DNA of 64,000 nt from RBG-16-66-20 sp036560705 (GCA_036560705.1 DATBQR010000107.1:8573-72572), one strand, 5' to 3'; shown: positions 55,802 through 64,000, counted from the first letter of the stretch. The notes: generated from the sequence alone by a model not told the origin. Made by a program: numbers and translations.

Positions 55802-56843
55802 GGGTCAATTCACGCTTGCGCACCGCGGAAGGAAGCAGTCCGGCCGGACGAAACAGCATCACCAGCACCAAAGCCAGGCCGAAAATCAGCATGCGGATCA
55901 CCTCCGGCTCGATGATCATCCTGCCGAACAAGGCGCGCTGCGCGGGCTCGACCGTCCAGCGCAATATCTCCGGCACGAACGAAAGCAGCACCGCACCGAG
56001 AATCACGCCCGCGATATTGCCCATGCCCCCCAGCACCACCATCGACACCACCATCACCGATTCGACCAGCACGAAACTCTCCGGCGAGATGAATGCCTGG
56101 ATGGCGGCGAACATGCCGCCTGCGACGCCGCCGAAGCTCGCGCCCATGGCAAACGCAAGCAGCTTCAGGCCGGTGGTGTCGATTCCCATCGCGCGCGCGG
56201 CGACCTCATCCTCGCGAATCGCCTCCCAGGCGCGCCCGATGCGCGAGTCCTGCAGGCGCACGTTGACCAGGATGATGCCAAGCAGCAGTACAAGCAGCAG
56301 GTAGTAATACTTCATCGGCCCGCTCACCACCACGCCAAGGACGCTGTCGCTGCGCGAAAAATCGATGTTGCCGATGCGCACCGGATCGATGCCGGCGATG
56401 CCCTGCGGGCCGCGGGTGATGTTCACCGGCTGCGACAGGTTGTTGAGGAAAATCCGCACGATTTCGCCGAAACCGAGGGTGACGATGGCGAGGTAGTCGC
56501 CGCGCAGCTTGAGCGTGGGCGCGCCAAGCATGACGCCGAACAGCGCGGCCACCGCGGCGCCGATCGGCAGAATCACCCAGAACGGCAGGTGCAGGCCGAA
56601 TTGCGGACTTGCCAGCAGCGCGTAGACGTAAGCGCCGACGGCATAGAACGCGATGTATCCCAGATCGAGCAGGCCGGCGAAGCCGACCACGATATTCAGC
56701 CCCAGGGCGAGCAGCACGTAGAGCAGGGCAAGGTTGGCGATGCGCACCCAGGCCGTGCCCGCCAGGGAGAGCGCAAAGGGAAGCAGCAGCAGGGTGCCGG
56801 CGACGAGCGCGACGCCCGCCCAGAGCCATCGGCCGCGCCTCAC
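55779..56843 (-). CDS. livM: LIV-type ABC transporter permease LivM
   Basis: Inner-membrane permease of 354 residues. It has two N-terminal helices, then ALGLNIVVGFAGLLDLGYIA, the LivM signature, LRGDYLAIVTLGFGEIVRIF, and the ATPase-docking loop LGGMGNIAGVILGAVLLSFV. The GTG at 56843 overlaps the livH stop (GTGA), and the open frame upstream lies within livH and was rejected. The C-terminal tail overlaps the livG start by 22 bp. Confidence 0.95.
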   Translation of the reverse strand: MRRGRWLWAGVALVAGTLLLLPFALSLAGTAWVRIANLALLYVLLALGLNIVVGFAGLLDLGYIAFYAVGAYVYALLASPQFGLHLPFWVILPIGAAVAALFGVMLGAPTLKLRGDYLAIVTLGFGEIVRIFLNNLSQPVNITRGPQGIAGIDPVRIGNIDFSRSDSVLGVVVSGPMKYYYLLLVLLLGIILVNVRLQDSRIGRAWEAIREDEVAARAMGIDTTGLKLLAFAMGASFGGVAGGMFAAIQAFISPESFVLVESVMVVSMVVLGGMGNIAGVILGAVLLSFVPEILRWTVEPAQRALFGRMIIEPEVIRMLIFGLALVLVMLFRPAGLLPSAVRKRELTRDRGPAS

Positions 56844-57817
56844 GCCCTGTCCCCCACCCGCTCTCCCAGCAGGCCGGATGGCCGGAACACGAGCACCAGG
56901 ATCAGCACCACGAAAGCGAACACGTCCTGGTAGTTGGAGCCGAAGAGGACGAAATGCCCGCCGTCGGCGCAGTTCGCCTCGGGACCGAGCCCGTAGCGGC
57001 ACAGGTCGGTCAGATCGCCGATATAACCGGCGCCCAGCGCCTCCACCACGCCGAGCAGCAGCCCGCCGACCATCGCTCCCGGAATGTTGCCGATGCCGCC
57101 CAGCACCGCCGCCGCGAACGCCTTGAGGCCCAGTACCGAGCCCATGGTGTACTGCGCGACGCCGTAGTAGGTCCCGACCATCACGCCCGCGACGGCGCCC
57201 AGCGCCGCGCCGATGACGAAGGTGGCCGCGATCACGCGGTTTACATCCACGCCCATCAGCCGCGCGACTTGCGGATTCTGCGCGGTGGCGCGCATGGCGG
57301 TTCCCAGCCGTGTGCGATACACCAGCGCCGCCAGCCCCGCCATCATCGCGAAGCACAGCCCGATGATGGTCAGCTGCACGCCGGTGATGGTGGCGCCGGC
57401 CACGTTGAAGGTGGTGAGCGGAATGATCTGCGGGAAGGCGAGCACGTTGCGGCTCCAGACCAGCATCGCCAGGTGCTGCAGGATGATCGAGACGCCGATC
57501 GCGGTGATCAGCGGCGCGAGCCGCGGCGCGCCCCGTAACGGCCGGTAGGCAAGCCGTTCCATCGAGTACCCCACCAGCATGCAGACGGGAATCGCGCAGC
57601 CGGTGCCGATGAGCACCACCACCAGCGGCGGCATGCCGGCCGCGGCAAGCTTGTTGATGACGGTGAAGGCGACCATGGCGCCGATCATCACCACCTCGCC
57701 GTGGGCGAAGTTGATCAGCTGGATGATGCCGTAGACCATGGTGTAGCCGAGCGCCACGATGGCGTACACGGCCCCAAGCGTCAGCCCGTTGATCAGCTGC
57801 TGAACGAAAATGTCCAC
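56840..57817 (-). CDS. livH: LIV-type ABC transporter permease LivH
   Basis: Inner-membrane permease of 325 residues. It opens with DIFVQQLINGLTLGAVYAIV and the signature GIIQLINFAHGEVVMIGA, and has the docking loop AVLGGIGNIPGAMVGGLLLG. It starts at a GTG (57817). A good terminator stands between it and livK, so livHMGF transcription is by read-through at reduced level or from its own promoter. The periplasmic loop near residue 290 holds an unusual cysteine pair region, LTDLCRYGLGPEANCADGGH. Confidence 0.96.
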   Translation of the reverse strand: MDIFVQQLINGLTLGAVYAIVALGYTMVYGIIQLINFAHGEVVMIGAMVAFTVINKLAAAGMPPLVVVLIGTGCAIPVCMLVGYSMERLAYRPLRGAPRLAPLITAIGVSIILQHLAMLVWSRNVLAFPQIIPLTTFNVAGATITGVQLTIIGLCFAMMAGLAALVYRTRLGTAMRATAQNPQVARLMGVDVNRVIAATFVIGAALGAVAGVMVGTYYGVAQYTMGSVLGLKAFAAAVLGGIGNIPGAMVGGLLLGVVEALGAGYIGDLTDLCRYGLGPEANCADGGHFVLFGSNYQDVFAFVVLILVLVFRPSGLLGERVGDRA

Positions 57818-57834
57818 GCCGGGCCGAGCCTAGC

Positions 57835-57862
57835 AAAAAAAACGGCACCCGAAGGTGCCGTT
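57835..57862 (-). terminator. Rho-independent terminator between livK and livH
   Basis: On the minus strand stem AACGGCACC/GGTGCCGTT with a TTCG tetraloop is followed by a run of eight T. It lies 22 nt after the livK stop. It probably makes the binding-protein transcript more abundant than the membrane-complex transcript. Confidence 0.92.
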
Positions 57863-57884
57863 TCCTGTTTCCACCGAGGCGGGA

Positions 57885-59186
57885 TTACTTCTTGACTTCC
57901 TCTTTCGGCGCATCCTTCGCGGGCTCAGCTGCCGGCTTCGCCGGTTCCGCCGCGGGCGTAGATGCGGGCGCGGACGCGGAGGCCTTGACGAAGTCGTCGT
58001 AGGCAATCGTCTGGCCGCCCTTGACGATGGCGATCGGCATCAGCTTGCCGTCCTTCATGGTGAAAATCGTGATCTCCGCGTTCTTGCGGTCGCCCTTTTC
58101 GTCGAAGGCTATCTTGCCGGTGGCGCCCGTGTATTCGATCTTCGCCAGCTCCGGCAGGTACTTCGCCGGATCGGCCGAATTCGCCTTCTTCATCGCCTCG
58201 ATCAGCAGGTTCGCCGCGTCGTAGGTGAAAGGCGAATAGATGATCGGGTCGACGTTGTATTTCTTCTTGTAGGCCTCGAGGAACTTCTTGTCCGCGGCCT
58301 GCGGCGGAATTCCCGCCTGCGAGCACAGCAGCCCGTCGGCCGCGGCCCCCGCGAGCTTGGGCATTTCGTCGGTACAGGCGCCGTCGCCGAAGGAGAACAC
58401 CGCCTTCAAGCCAAGTTCACGGCCCTGCTTGAGCAGTGGTCCGGCCGTGGCATCCATGCCGCCGTAGAACACCGCGTCGGCCTTCTTGCCCTTGATCTTG
58501 GTGAGCACGGCCTTCCAGTCGGTGGTCTTGTCTGTGCCCTTCTCGCGCGGCAGAACCTTGATGTTCGCGCCCTTGAGCGACTTCTCGACTTCATTGGCAA
58601 GGCCTTCGCCGTAGGCGGTGGCGTCGTCGATGATGGCGACCAGCTTCGGCTTGTTGCTGGTGGCCAGGTAGCTCGCGATCGCGGGGCCCTGCTGATCGTC
58701 GCGGCCGACGACGCGAAACTGCGTCTTGAAGCCCTGCTCGGTCAGCTTCGGGTTGGTGGCCGAGCCGGAGATCACCGGGATGCCGGCGGCGCTGTAGATG
58801 GACGAAGCGGGAATGGAAGTGCCGGAATTCAGGTGGCCGACCACGCCGTTGACCTTCGCGTCCACCAGCTTCTGCGCGACCGTGGTGCCGACCTTCGGGT
58901 CGGCCTGGTCGTCCTCGGCGACGAGCACGAATTTCGCGTCCTTGCCGTCGATCTTGATTTTCGCCGCGTTGGCTTCGTCCACCGCAAGGCGGGCGCCATT
59001 TTCGTTGTCCTTGCCCAGGTGCGCGATGCCGCCGGTGAGCGGCGCGACGTGGCCGATCTTGATTTCGATCGAGGGCGGTGCCGGCGGGGCTTCCGCCTTC
59101 TTGACTTCGGGCTTCTTTTCTTCGCCGCAGCCGATCAGGCTGATCGCGACGGCAAACAGGGTCAATGCGAGCTTAAAATTTTTCAT
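57885..59186 (-). CDS. livK: LIV-type ABC transporter substrate-binding lipoprotein LivK
   Basis: Periplasmic leucine/isoleucine/valine-binding type receptor of 433 residues. It has a signal peptide with lipobox (AISLIGCGEE), so it is probably membrane-anchored through Cys20, unlike the free E. coli LivK. The binding-protein fold starts IEIKIGHVAPLTGGIAHLG and includes VVGHLNSGTSIPASSIYSAA and GIPVISGSATNPKLTE. The last 35 residues are an Ala/Pro/Lys/Glu-rich, low-complexity tail not found in typical LivK. Good Shine-Dalgarno AGGGAGA. It follows the small cytochrome gene by 22 bp and a terminator separates it from livHMGF. Confidence 0.95.
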   Translation of the reverse strand: MKNFKLALTLFAVAISLIGCGEEKKPEVKKAEAPPAPPSIEIKIGHVAPLTGGIAHLGKDNENGARLAVDEANAAKIKIDGKDAKFVLVAEDDQADPKVGTTVAQKLVDAKVNGVVGHLNSGTSIPASSIYSAAGIPVISGSATNPKLTEQGFKTQFRVVGRDDQQGPAIASYLATSNKPKLVAIIDDATAYGEGLANEVEKSLKGANIKVLPREKGTDKTTDWKAVLTKIKGKKADAVFYGGMDATAGPLLKQGRELGLKAVFSFGDGACTDEMPKLAGAAADGLLCSQAGIPPQAADKKFLEAYKKKYNVDPIIYSPFTYDAANLLIEAMKKANSADPAKYLPELAKIEYTGATGKIAFDEKGDRKNAEITIFTMKDGKLMPIAIVKGGQTIAYDDFVKASASAPASTPAAEPAKPAAEPAKDAPKEEVKK

Positions 59187-59208
59187 GCGTTCTCCCTGAA
59201 AATCCGAT

Positions 59209-59520
59209 CTATTTGATCGACAGTACCCACTTCACGAGCGTCTTGACGTCCGCGTCGGGCACGGTGGAATTGGGCGGCATCGGCACCTGGCCCCAGACGC
59301 CTTGACCGCCCTTTTTGACCTTCTCCACCAGCTTCGCTTCGGCATCTTTCTGCCCGGCGTATTTCTTGGCCACGTCGGCGTAGGCGGGGCCGATGGTTTT
59401 CGCCCCCTTGATCACGTGGCAGGTGGTGCACAGGTATTTCTTGGCCATTTCTTCATTTGCCTGCGCCGGCAGAGCCGCGGTCAGGGCCAGCGTGGCGGCG
59501 GAAAGAATCAGTGATTTCAT
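59209..59520 (-). CDS. Small class I cytochrome c (c551/c552-like)
   Basis: Periplasmic mono-heme cytochrome of 103 residues. The signal peptide MKSLILSAATLALTAALPAQ is followed by NEEMAKKYLCTTCHVIKGA with the heme motif CTTCH and the axial methionine probably in GQVPMPPNS. The fold matches cytochrome c8/c551. It carries electrons in the periplasm. The ATG at 59520 gives the correct signal peptide. It sits 22 bp before livK in the same direction, which suggests co-transcription, although a functional link to amino acid transport is not obvious. Confidence 0.93.
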   Translation of the reverse strand: MKSLILSAATLALTAALPAQANEEMAKKYLCTTCHVIKGAKTIGPAYADVAKKYAGQKDAEAKLVEKVKKGGQGVWGQVPMPPNSTVPDADVKTLVKWVLSIK

Positions 59521-59612
59521 GGGTTTCCCGTCGAGTAAGGATGTGCGCATGCTACCGCACTCCGGCCAAAAACGCGCGGGCGGCCCCGTCCGTTGACGGG
59601 CATCATGACGCA

Positions 59613-60146
59613 ATGCCGTCGGCCGAAGTCCTGGATTTCTGGTTCAAGCGCGACCGCAGAGCCTGGTTCGACAAGAACCCGGCCTTCGACACGGAAATCC
59701 GGCAGCGTTTTCTACCGCTGTACGAGCTCGGCGCGGCGGGAAAGCTGGCGGCGTGGCAGCAGGCGTCCGCAGGCTGTCTCGCCCTGATCGTGCTGCTCGA
59801 CCAGTTTCCGCGCAACATGTTTCGCGATTCCGCGCGCGCGTTCGCGGCGGACCCGCTGGCGCTGGATGCGGCAAAGCATGCGATCGCCCTGGGATACGAC
59901 GTGGGCATGTCCGAAGACGAGCGCAGCTTCATCTACCTGCCGTTCGAGCACAGCGAGTCGCTCGCCGACCAGGAGCGATGCTGCGAACTGACGAAGCTGC
60001 TGGGCGGCGAACCTTACCGCTACGCGCTGCGGCACAAGGAAATCATCGACCGCTTCGGGCGTTTCCCCCACCGCAACGCGGCGCTCGGCCGCGCGAGCAC
60101 GGCCGAGGAAATCGAATTCCTTAAAACACCAGGCTCAAGTTTCTGA
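59613..60146 (+). CDS. DUF924 family protein
   Basis: Soluble all-alpha protein of 177 residues of the DUF924 family, which has a TPR-like fold and no established function. Typical sequence is VLDFWFKRDRRAWFDKNPAF, the LIVLLDQFPRNMFRDSARAF motif and FIYLPFEHSESLADQERC, then RFGRFPHRNAALGRASTAEE. The ATG at 59613 gives the family start. The last 12 bases overlap the end of the convergent ilvD gene. Confidence 0.92.
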   Translation: MPSAEVLDFWFKRDRRAWFDKNPAFDTEIRQRFLPLYELGAAGKLAAWQQASAGCLALIVLLDQFPRNMFRDSARAFAADPLALDAAKHAIALGYDVGMSEDERSFIYLPFEHSESLADQERCCELTKLLGGEPYRYALRHKEIIDRFGRFPHRNAALGRASTAEEIEFLKTPGSSF

Positions 60147-61823
60147 GTCGGTGATCGCGCCGAGGCTCGCCGTGGAAACCTGCCGCATGTACTTGGCGAG
60201 CAGTCCCCTGGTGTAGCGCGGCTTCGGCGCTTTCCATTTCTTCCGCCGCGCGGCGAGCTCCTTCGCCGGCACGTTGAGCTGGAGCAGGAGCTTCTTCGCG
60301 TCGATGGTGATCGAATCGCCTTCCTTCACCAGCGCGATGGTGCCGCCCACGTAGGCTTCGGGTGCAACATGCCCGACCACCATGCCCCAAGTGCCGCCGG
60401 AGAACCGCCCGTCGGTCAGCAGCCCCACCGAGTCGCCCAGGCCCTGCCCGATCAGCGCCGACGTCGGCGCGAGCATTTCCTGCATGCCGGGCCCGCCTTT
60501 CGGGCCTTCGTAGCGGATCACCAGCACGTCGCCCGGCTTGATTTTCCTGGCGAGGATCGCCTTCATCACCGCCGGTTCCGAATCGAAGACGCGAGCCGGC
60601 CCCGTAATCGAGATCTTTTTCAGCCCGGTGATCTTCGCCACGCAACCTTCCGGCGCGAGATTGCCCTTCAGGATCGCCAGGTGGCCCTGCTTGTACATGG
60701 GATTCGACCAGGGCCGGATCACATCCTGGCCCTTGCGCGGCTCGGCGGGCACGTCTTTCAGCATCTCCGCCATCGTCTTGCCGTGGATGGTCATGCAATC
60801 GCCGTGCAGGACGCCGTTCGCCAGCAGAATCTTGAGAACCTGCGGCACGCCGCCGGCGCGATGGAAGTCCACCGCAACGTACCGCCCTGAGGGCTTGAGG
60901 TCGCAAAGCACCGGCACTTTGCGGCGCACGCGTTCGAAATCGTCGATGGTCCACTTCACTTGCGCGGCGGAAGCGATCGCGAGGTAGTGCAGCACCGCGT
61001 TGGTCGAGCCGCCCGTCGCCATCACCAGCGCGATCGCGTTCTCGATCGACTTGCGGGTGATGATGTCGCGCGGTTTGAGGTTCCTGCGGACCGCTTCAAC
61101 GAGGACTTTCGCCGACTCGGCAGCCGAATCCGCCTTCTCCTGATCGGGCGCTGCCATCTGCGAAGAACCGAGCAGACTCATGCCCAGCGCTTCGAACGAG
61201 GACGACATGGTGTTGGCGGTGTACATGCCGCCGCAGGCGCCGACCGAGGGACAGGCGTTCTTCTCGGTGCCGAGGAAATCCTCCTGGCTCATCTTGCCCG
61301 CGTTGAAAGCGCCCACCGCCTCGAACGCGGACACGATGGTGAGATCCACGCCTTTCCATTTTCCCGGCTTGATGGTGCCGCCATACACGTAGATCCCCGG
61401 CACGTTCATGCGCGCCAGCGCCATCATGCCGCCGGGCATGTTCTTGTCGCAGCCGCCGACCACCAGCGCGCCGTCCATCGCCTGGCCGTTGACCGAGGTC
61501 TCGATCGCGTCCGCGATCACCTCGCGCGACACCAGCGAGTATTTCATCGCCTCGGTACCCATGCCGATGCCGTCGGTCACCGTCGGCACGCCGAAGACCT
61601 GCGGCTTGGCGCCCGCTGCCTCGAGCGCCGCCATCGCGCTGTTGACCAGCGGCTGGATGCCGGCGTTGCAGGGGTTCATGGTCGAGTGGCCGTTGGCCAC
61701 GCCGACGATCGGCTTGTCGAAATCGCCGTCCCCGAATCCGACCGCGCGCAGCATCGCCCGGTTCGGCGAGCGCGCGGGGCCTTGCGTGATGAGCTTCGAC
61801 CGGCGATTGGTGGGGGTGGTCAT
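60135..61823 (-). CDS. ilvD: Dihydroxy-acid dehydratase
   Basis: Cytoplasmic iron-sulfur enzyme of 562 residues that dehydrates 2,3-dihydroxy acids to 2-oxo acids in valine, isoleucine and leucine synthesis. Cluster cysteines lie in VVGGCDKNMPGGMMAL (about residue 124), PSVGACGGMYTANTMSSS (about 197) and the N-terminal MNPCNAGIQPL (about 53). The C-terminal half has LTDGRFSGGTWGMVVGHVAP. Good Shine-Dalgarno GAGGAGAAA. Divergent from a LysR gene that may control it. Confidence 0.97.
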   Translation of the reverse strand: MTTPTNRRSKLITQGPARSPNRAMLRAVGFGDGDFDKPIVGVANGHSTMNPCNAGIQPLVNSAMAALEAAGAKPQVFGVPTVTDGIGMGTEAMKYSLVSREVIADAIETSVNGQAMDGALVVGGCDKNMPGGMMALARMNVPGIYVYGGTIKPGKWKGVDLTIVSAFEAVGAFNAGKMSQEDFLGTEKNACPSVGACGGMYTANTMSSSFEALGMSLLGSSQMAAPDQEKADSAAESAKVLVEAVRRNLKPRDIITRKSIENAIALVMATGGSTNAVLHYLAIASAAQVKWTIDDFERVRRKVPVLCDLKPSGRYVAVDFHRAGGVPQVLKILLANGVLHGDCMTIHGKTMAEMLKDVPAEPRKGQDVIRPWSNPMYKQGHLAILKGNLAPEGCVAKITGLKKISITGPARVFDSEPAVMKAILARKIKPGDVLVIRYEGPKGGPGMQEMLAPTSALIGQGLGDSVGLLTDGRFSGGTWGMVVGHVAPEAYVGGTIALVKEGDSITIDAKKLLLQLNVPAKELAARRKKWKAPKPRYTRGLLAKYMRQVSTASLGAITDSET

Positions 61824-61866
61824 GGCTTTCTCCTCAAGATGCGCCGAGTCTAAGCGGCACTACCTG

Positions 61867-61882
61867 TTGCAATCCAATACAA
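61867..61882. promoter_or_regulatory. Possible LysR operator between ilvD and the LysR gene
   Basis: TTGCAATCCAATACAA is an imperfect dyad with TTG/CAA ends in the 88-bp divergent region, the size and place expected for a LysR-type regulator site. A TACAAT that could be a -10 box overlaps it on the plus strand. Assignment is tentative. Confidence 0.35.
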
Positions 61883-61911
61883 TAAAAGTCGCTCATTAAT
61901 ACCTTTGCAGC

Positions 61912-62823
61912 ATGAACACACCGGAACTGCGCCAGCTGCGCCACTTCGTCGCGGTCGCCGAGCGCCTGCACTTCGGCCGCGCCGCCACGGCGCTGCACAT
62001 GTCGCAACCGCCGTTGTCGCGCTCGATACAGGATCTGGAACGGCGCCTGGGCGCGACGCTGCTCGCGCGCACGCGCCGCCGGGTCGAGTTGACGCCGGCG
62101 GGCAGCCGTTTTCTGGAAGAGGCGAAACGCCTGCTGCTGCTGCTGGAGCGGGCGGTGCTGGATGCCGGCAGCATGGCCGCCGGCGACAGCGGGCGGTTGC
62201 GGCTGGGTTTCGTTTCGCTCGCCGACTATGGCGTGCTGCCGGGTCTGCTCAAGGCCTTCAAAACGGCGAAGCCCGGCATCTCGCTCGCCTTGCGCGAAAT
62301 GCTGTCCCCCGAGCAGGCGGCGGCGCTGACCGCGGGGGAACTCGATTTCGGCCTGCTGCTGCCGCCCGTGGCCGGCGACCTGGAGCACGTCGTGGTGCAG
62401 CGCGAGCGCTTCCTGGCCGCGCTGCCGTCGGACCATCGGCTCGCGCGCAGGCGCGGCCGCGTGGCCATGCGCGAACTAGCGCAGGAGAACTTCGTCATGG
62501 TGCCGCGCGCGATCGCACCCGGGCTGTATGACATCGTCGCCGGTCTTGCCGCGCGCGCCGGCTTTTCGCCGCAGGTGGCCCAGGAGGCGATCCAGATGCA
62601 GACCGTGGTCAGCCTGGTCTCGAGCGGCCTGGGCATCGCCATCGTGCCGGCCTCCGTCGCCAACCTCGGCCGGCGGGGCGTCGTCTACCGCGAGCTGGCC
62701 GATGCCCACCCGCGGCTCGACCTCTGGCTCGTCTGGCGCCGCGGCGCCCTCGGCATCCCGGGCGGCACCGCGGGCGGCGATTTCGTGCGCCACGCCCGGC
62801 GCATGGCGGGCCAATCGCGTTAA
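61912..62823 (+). CDS. LysR family transcriptional regulator
   Basis: DNA-binding regulator of 303 residues. The N-terminal winged helix-turn-helix is clear (LRQLRHFVAVAERLHFGRAA, then MSQPPLSRSIQDLERRLGA), and a periplasmic-binding-protein-like effector domain begins near residue 90 (GRLRLGFVSLADYGVLPGL). SLVSSGLGIAIVPASVANL is the usual C-terminal motif. It is divergent from ilvD, a conserved pairing, so ilvD is its likely target, with its own gene. The effector is unknown. The start codon lacks a strong Shine-Dalgarno. Confidence 0.95.
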   Translation: MNTPELRQLRHFVAVAERLHFGRAATALHMSQPPLSRSIQDLERRLGATLLARTRRRVELTPAGSRFLEEAKRLLLLLERAVLDAGSMAAGDSGRLRLGFVSLADYGVLPGLLKAFKTAKPGISLALREMLSPEQAAALTAGELDFGLLLPPVAGDLEHVVVQRERFLAALPSDHRLARRRGRVAMRELAQENFVMVPRAIAPGLYDIVAGLAARAGFSPQVAQEAIQMQTVVSLVSSGLGIAIVPASVANLGRRGVVYRELADAHPRLDLWLVWRRGALGIPGGTAGGDFVRHARRMAGQSR

Positions 62824-62838
62824 TCTGCGCCAACAGCC

Positions 62839-63612
62839 ATGCTGATGCATCCGGACTTCGACCCGATCGTTTTCAAGCTGGGACCGCTGGCGGTGCGCTG
62901 GTACGGGCTCATGTACCTTGCGGGCTTCGCCGCCGCATGGTGGCTGGGGACGCGCCGCATCTCGCAAGGCCTCGTCCTGATCACGCGGGAGCAGTTCGAG
63001 GACGTGCTGTTCGGCGCCATCGTCGGCGTAATCCTTGGCGGCCGCCTGGGTTACGTGATTTTCTACAAGCCCGAGTATTACTTCTCCCACCCCCTCGAGA
63101 TATTCGCCATCTGGCAGGGCGGGATGTCGTTTCATGGCGGCTTCCTCGGCGTACTCGCGGCAATGGCATTCGTCGCGCACCGGCAGCGGCTGAACTGGTG
63201 GGACGTAATGGATTTCGTCGCACCGCTGGTGCCGATCGGCATCGCCGCGGGACGGCTGGGCAACTTCATCAATGGCGAACTCTGGGGCCGCGTCACCGAC
63301 GCATCGTGGGGCATGGTGTTCCGCGGCGCGGGCAACCTGCCGCGCCATCCGTCCCAACTCTACGAAATGGCGCTGGAAGGACTCGCGCTATTCGCGCTGC
63401 TGTGGTGGTTCTCCTCGCGCCCCCGCCCGCGCTCGCAAGTCTCCGCGCTCTTCCTCGTCGGCTACGGCGTGGCCCGCTGCATCTGCGAATTCGCGCGCGA
63501 GCCCGACAATTTCCTCGGGTTCCTCGCCTTCGGCTTCACCATGGGCCAATGGCTCAGCCTGCCGATGATCGTTGCCGGGACCTGGCTTTTCCTGCGCGCG
63601 CGGGGACACTGA
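62839..63612 (+). CDS. lgt: Prolipoprotein diacylglyceryl transferase
   Basis: Inner-membrane enzyme of 257 residues that adds diacylglycerol to the lipobox cysteine of prolipoproteins such as LptM, PilP and LivK in this window. It has about seven membrane helices. The catalytic residues are in GGMSFHGGFLG (histidine about residue 100) and GRLGNFINGELWGRVTD (the Lgt signature, about 136-152), plus RHPSQLYE. Either MLMHPDF (62839) or the second ATG (62845) could be the start. It lies 15 bp after the LysR gene. Confidence 0.97.
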   Translation: MLMHPDFDPIVFKLGPLAVRWYGLMYLAGFAAAWWLGTRRISQGLVLITREQFEDVLFGAIVGVILGGRLGYVIFYKPEYYFSHPLEIFAIWQGGMSFHGGFLGVLAAMAFVAHRQRLNWWDVMDFVAPLVPIGIAAGRLGNFINGELWGRVTDASWGMVFRGAGNLPRHPSQLYEMALEGLALFALLWWFSSRPRPRSQVSALFLVGYGVARCICEFAREPDNFLGFLAFGFTMGQWLSLPMIVAGTWLFLRARGH

Positions 63613-63615
63613 GCA

Positions 63616-64000
63616 CTAACGTGCCTTAGCGATCTTAGTCAATCGCTCAATAACGATTGGCAAGCGTGTTGCCGGAGTACGTTCGAGTAAGAGGCCGGGC
63701 AGAGCATTTATAAAATCCTCATCTGCAATTAGATTGTCGATAACTCCGGCGACATAATGTCGAACGTCCTGGTTTGCGCGAGCGATCTCTTCAACCAATT
63801 CTGGCCGCCCATCCACGACGGAAAGTACATCCTCCAAGTCATGGCTTTCCAAGTAATCGCCTTTGCCTCGGTCTTCAAATGCCTCCAACTTTGTGGCAAC
63901 AAACAACACAGGATCTATGAGTCGAATAGACAAACCCTCGCGAAGCTGGACAGTTGTGAATGTTAATAAAGCTGGTTCGTACCATCGATTGGAGAACCCG
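63616..64000 (-). CDS. AbiEii-like nucleotidyltransferase family protein, C-terminal part (runs off right edge)
   Basis: The frame is open from base 64000 to a TAG at 63616-63618, about 127 residues, and its start lies beyond the window. The visible part begins FSNRWYEPALLTFTTV and contains VLFVATKLEAFEDRGKGDYL and SHDLEDVLSVVDGRPELVEE. These features match the C-terminal half of the AbiEii/AbiGii-toxin nucleotidyltransferase-fold family, many members of which are parts of toxin-antitoxin or phage-defence pairs. GC content is visibly lower (about half) than in neighbouring genes, which suggests transfer. No catalytic N-terminal motif is visible, so activity cannot be judged. It is convergent with lgt, three bases apart. 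Confidence 0.6.
   Translation of the reverse strand, partial: GFSNRWYEPALLTFTTVQLREGLSIRLIDPVLFVATKLEAFEDRGKGDYLESHDLEDVLSVVDGRPELVEEIARANQDVRHYVAGVIDNLIADEDFINALPGLLLERTPATRLPIVIERLTKIAKAR

Overview
The window looks like an ordinary, gene-dense, high-GC (roughly 65 percent by eye) chromosomal segment of a betaproteobacterium. The evidence is conserved gene neighbourhoods: ponA divergent from pilMNOPQ, followed by aroKB and gltBD; cyaY divergent from lptM-lysA; cytochrome c4 divergent from ysxC-hemB, convergent with dsbD-cutA; and ilvD divergent from a LysR gene followed by lgt. Bug-type solute receptors and two LIV-type ABC transporters point the same way. I cannot fix order or genus. No rRNA, tRNA, insertion sequence, prophage or CRISPR array was found, and no gene-free stretch exceeds 300 bases.

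Layout. 1-4235 (minus): an acyl-CoA synthetase heads an operon with livG, livH and livM, which runs off the left edge. 4300-6152 (plus): an alpha/beta hydrolase coupled to a Bug receptor. 6157-14652 (minus): nirC, a siroheme nitrite/sulfite reductase and its Fe-S/flavin reductase, then an alpha/beta hydrolase and a fused isobutyryl-CoA mutase (icmF) with a LiuR-like operator. 14804-17518 (minus): a small catabolic operon of Bug receptor, amidohydrolase and class II aldolase. 17597-20791 (minus): glmU-glmS. 20894-21592: an MgtC-family protein. 21606-34534 (minus): pilMNOPQ, aroKB and gltBD. 34651-37017: ponA. 37057-43206: cyaY, lptM, lysA and an RND efflux pair. 43207-46784: a ThDP enzyme, a NYN-LOTUS protein and an ECF sigma/anti-sigma pair. 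46875-48719 (minus): cytochromes c4, b561-type and c'. 48796-53281: ysxC, hemB, dsbD, cutA and an SDR gene. 53300-59520: a ferredoxin reductase, then a complete livKHMGF set preceded by a small cytochrome c. 59613-63612: a DUF924 protein, ilvD, LysR regulator and lgt. 63616-64000: the C-terminal part of an AbiEii-like nucleotidyltransferase gene of visibly lower GC.

How the genes fit together. Nitrogen metabolism is well represented: nitrite uptake and reduction to ammonium (nirC, nirA-like and reductase), ammonium capture into glutamate (gltBD), and branched-chain amino acid synthesis (ilvD), uptake (liv) and breakdown (icmF). Envelope biogenesis is a second theme: UDP-GlcNAc supply (glmS, glmU), meso-DAP to lysine (lysA), peptidoglycan polymerisation (ponA), lipoprotein maturation (lgt), LPS assembly (lptM) and type IV pili. 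Heme synthesis (hemB), periplasmic thiol reduction (dsbD) and several c-type cytochromes support a respiratory lifestyle.

I found no convincing new multi-gene system. The most interesting non-coding signals are a chain of hairpins between ysxC and hemB (49376-49583), three tandem 21-bp palindromic repeats between livG and livH (1411-1473), and a near-perfect 22-bp dyad upstream of icmF (9433-9454).
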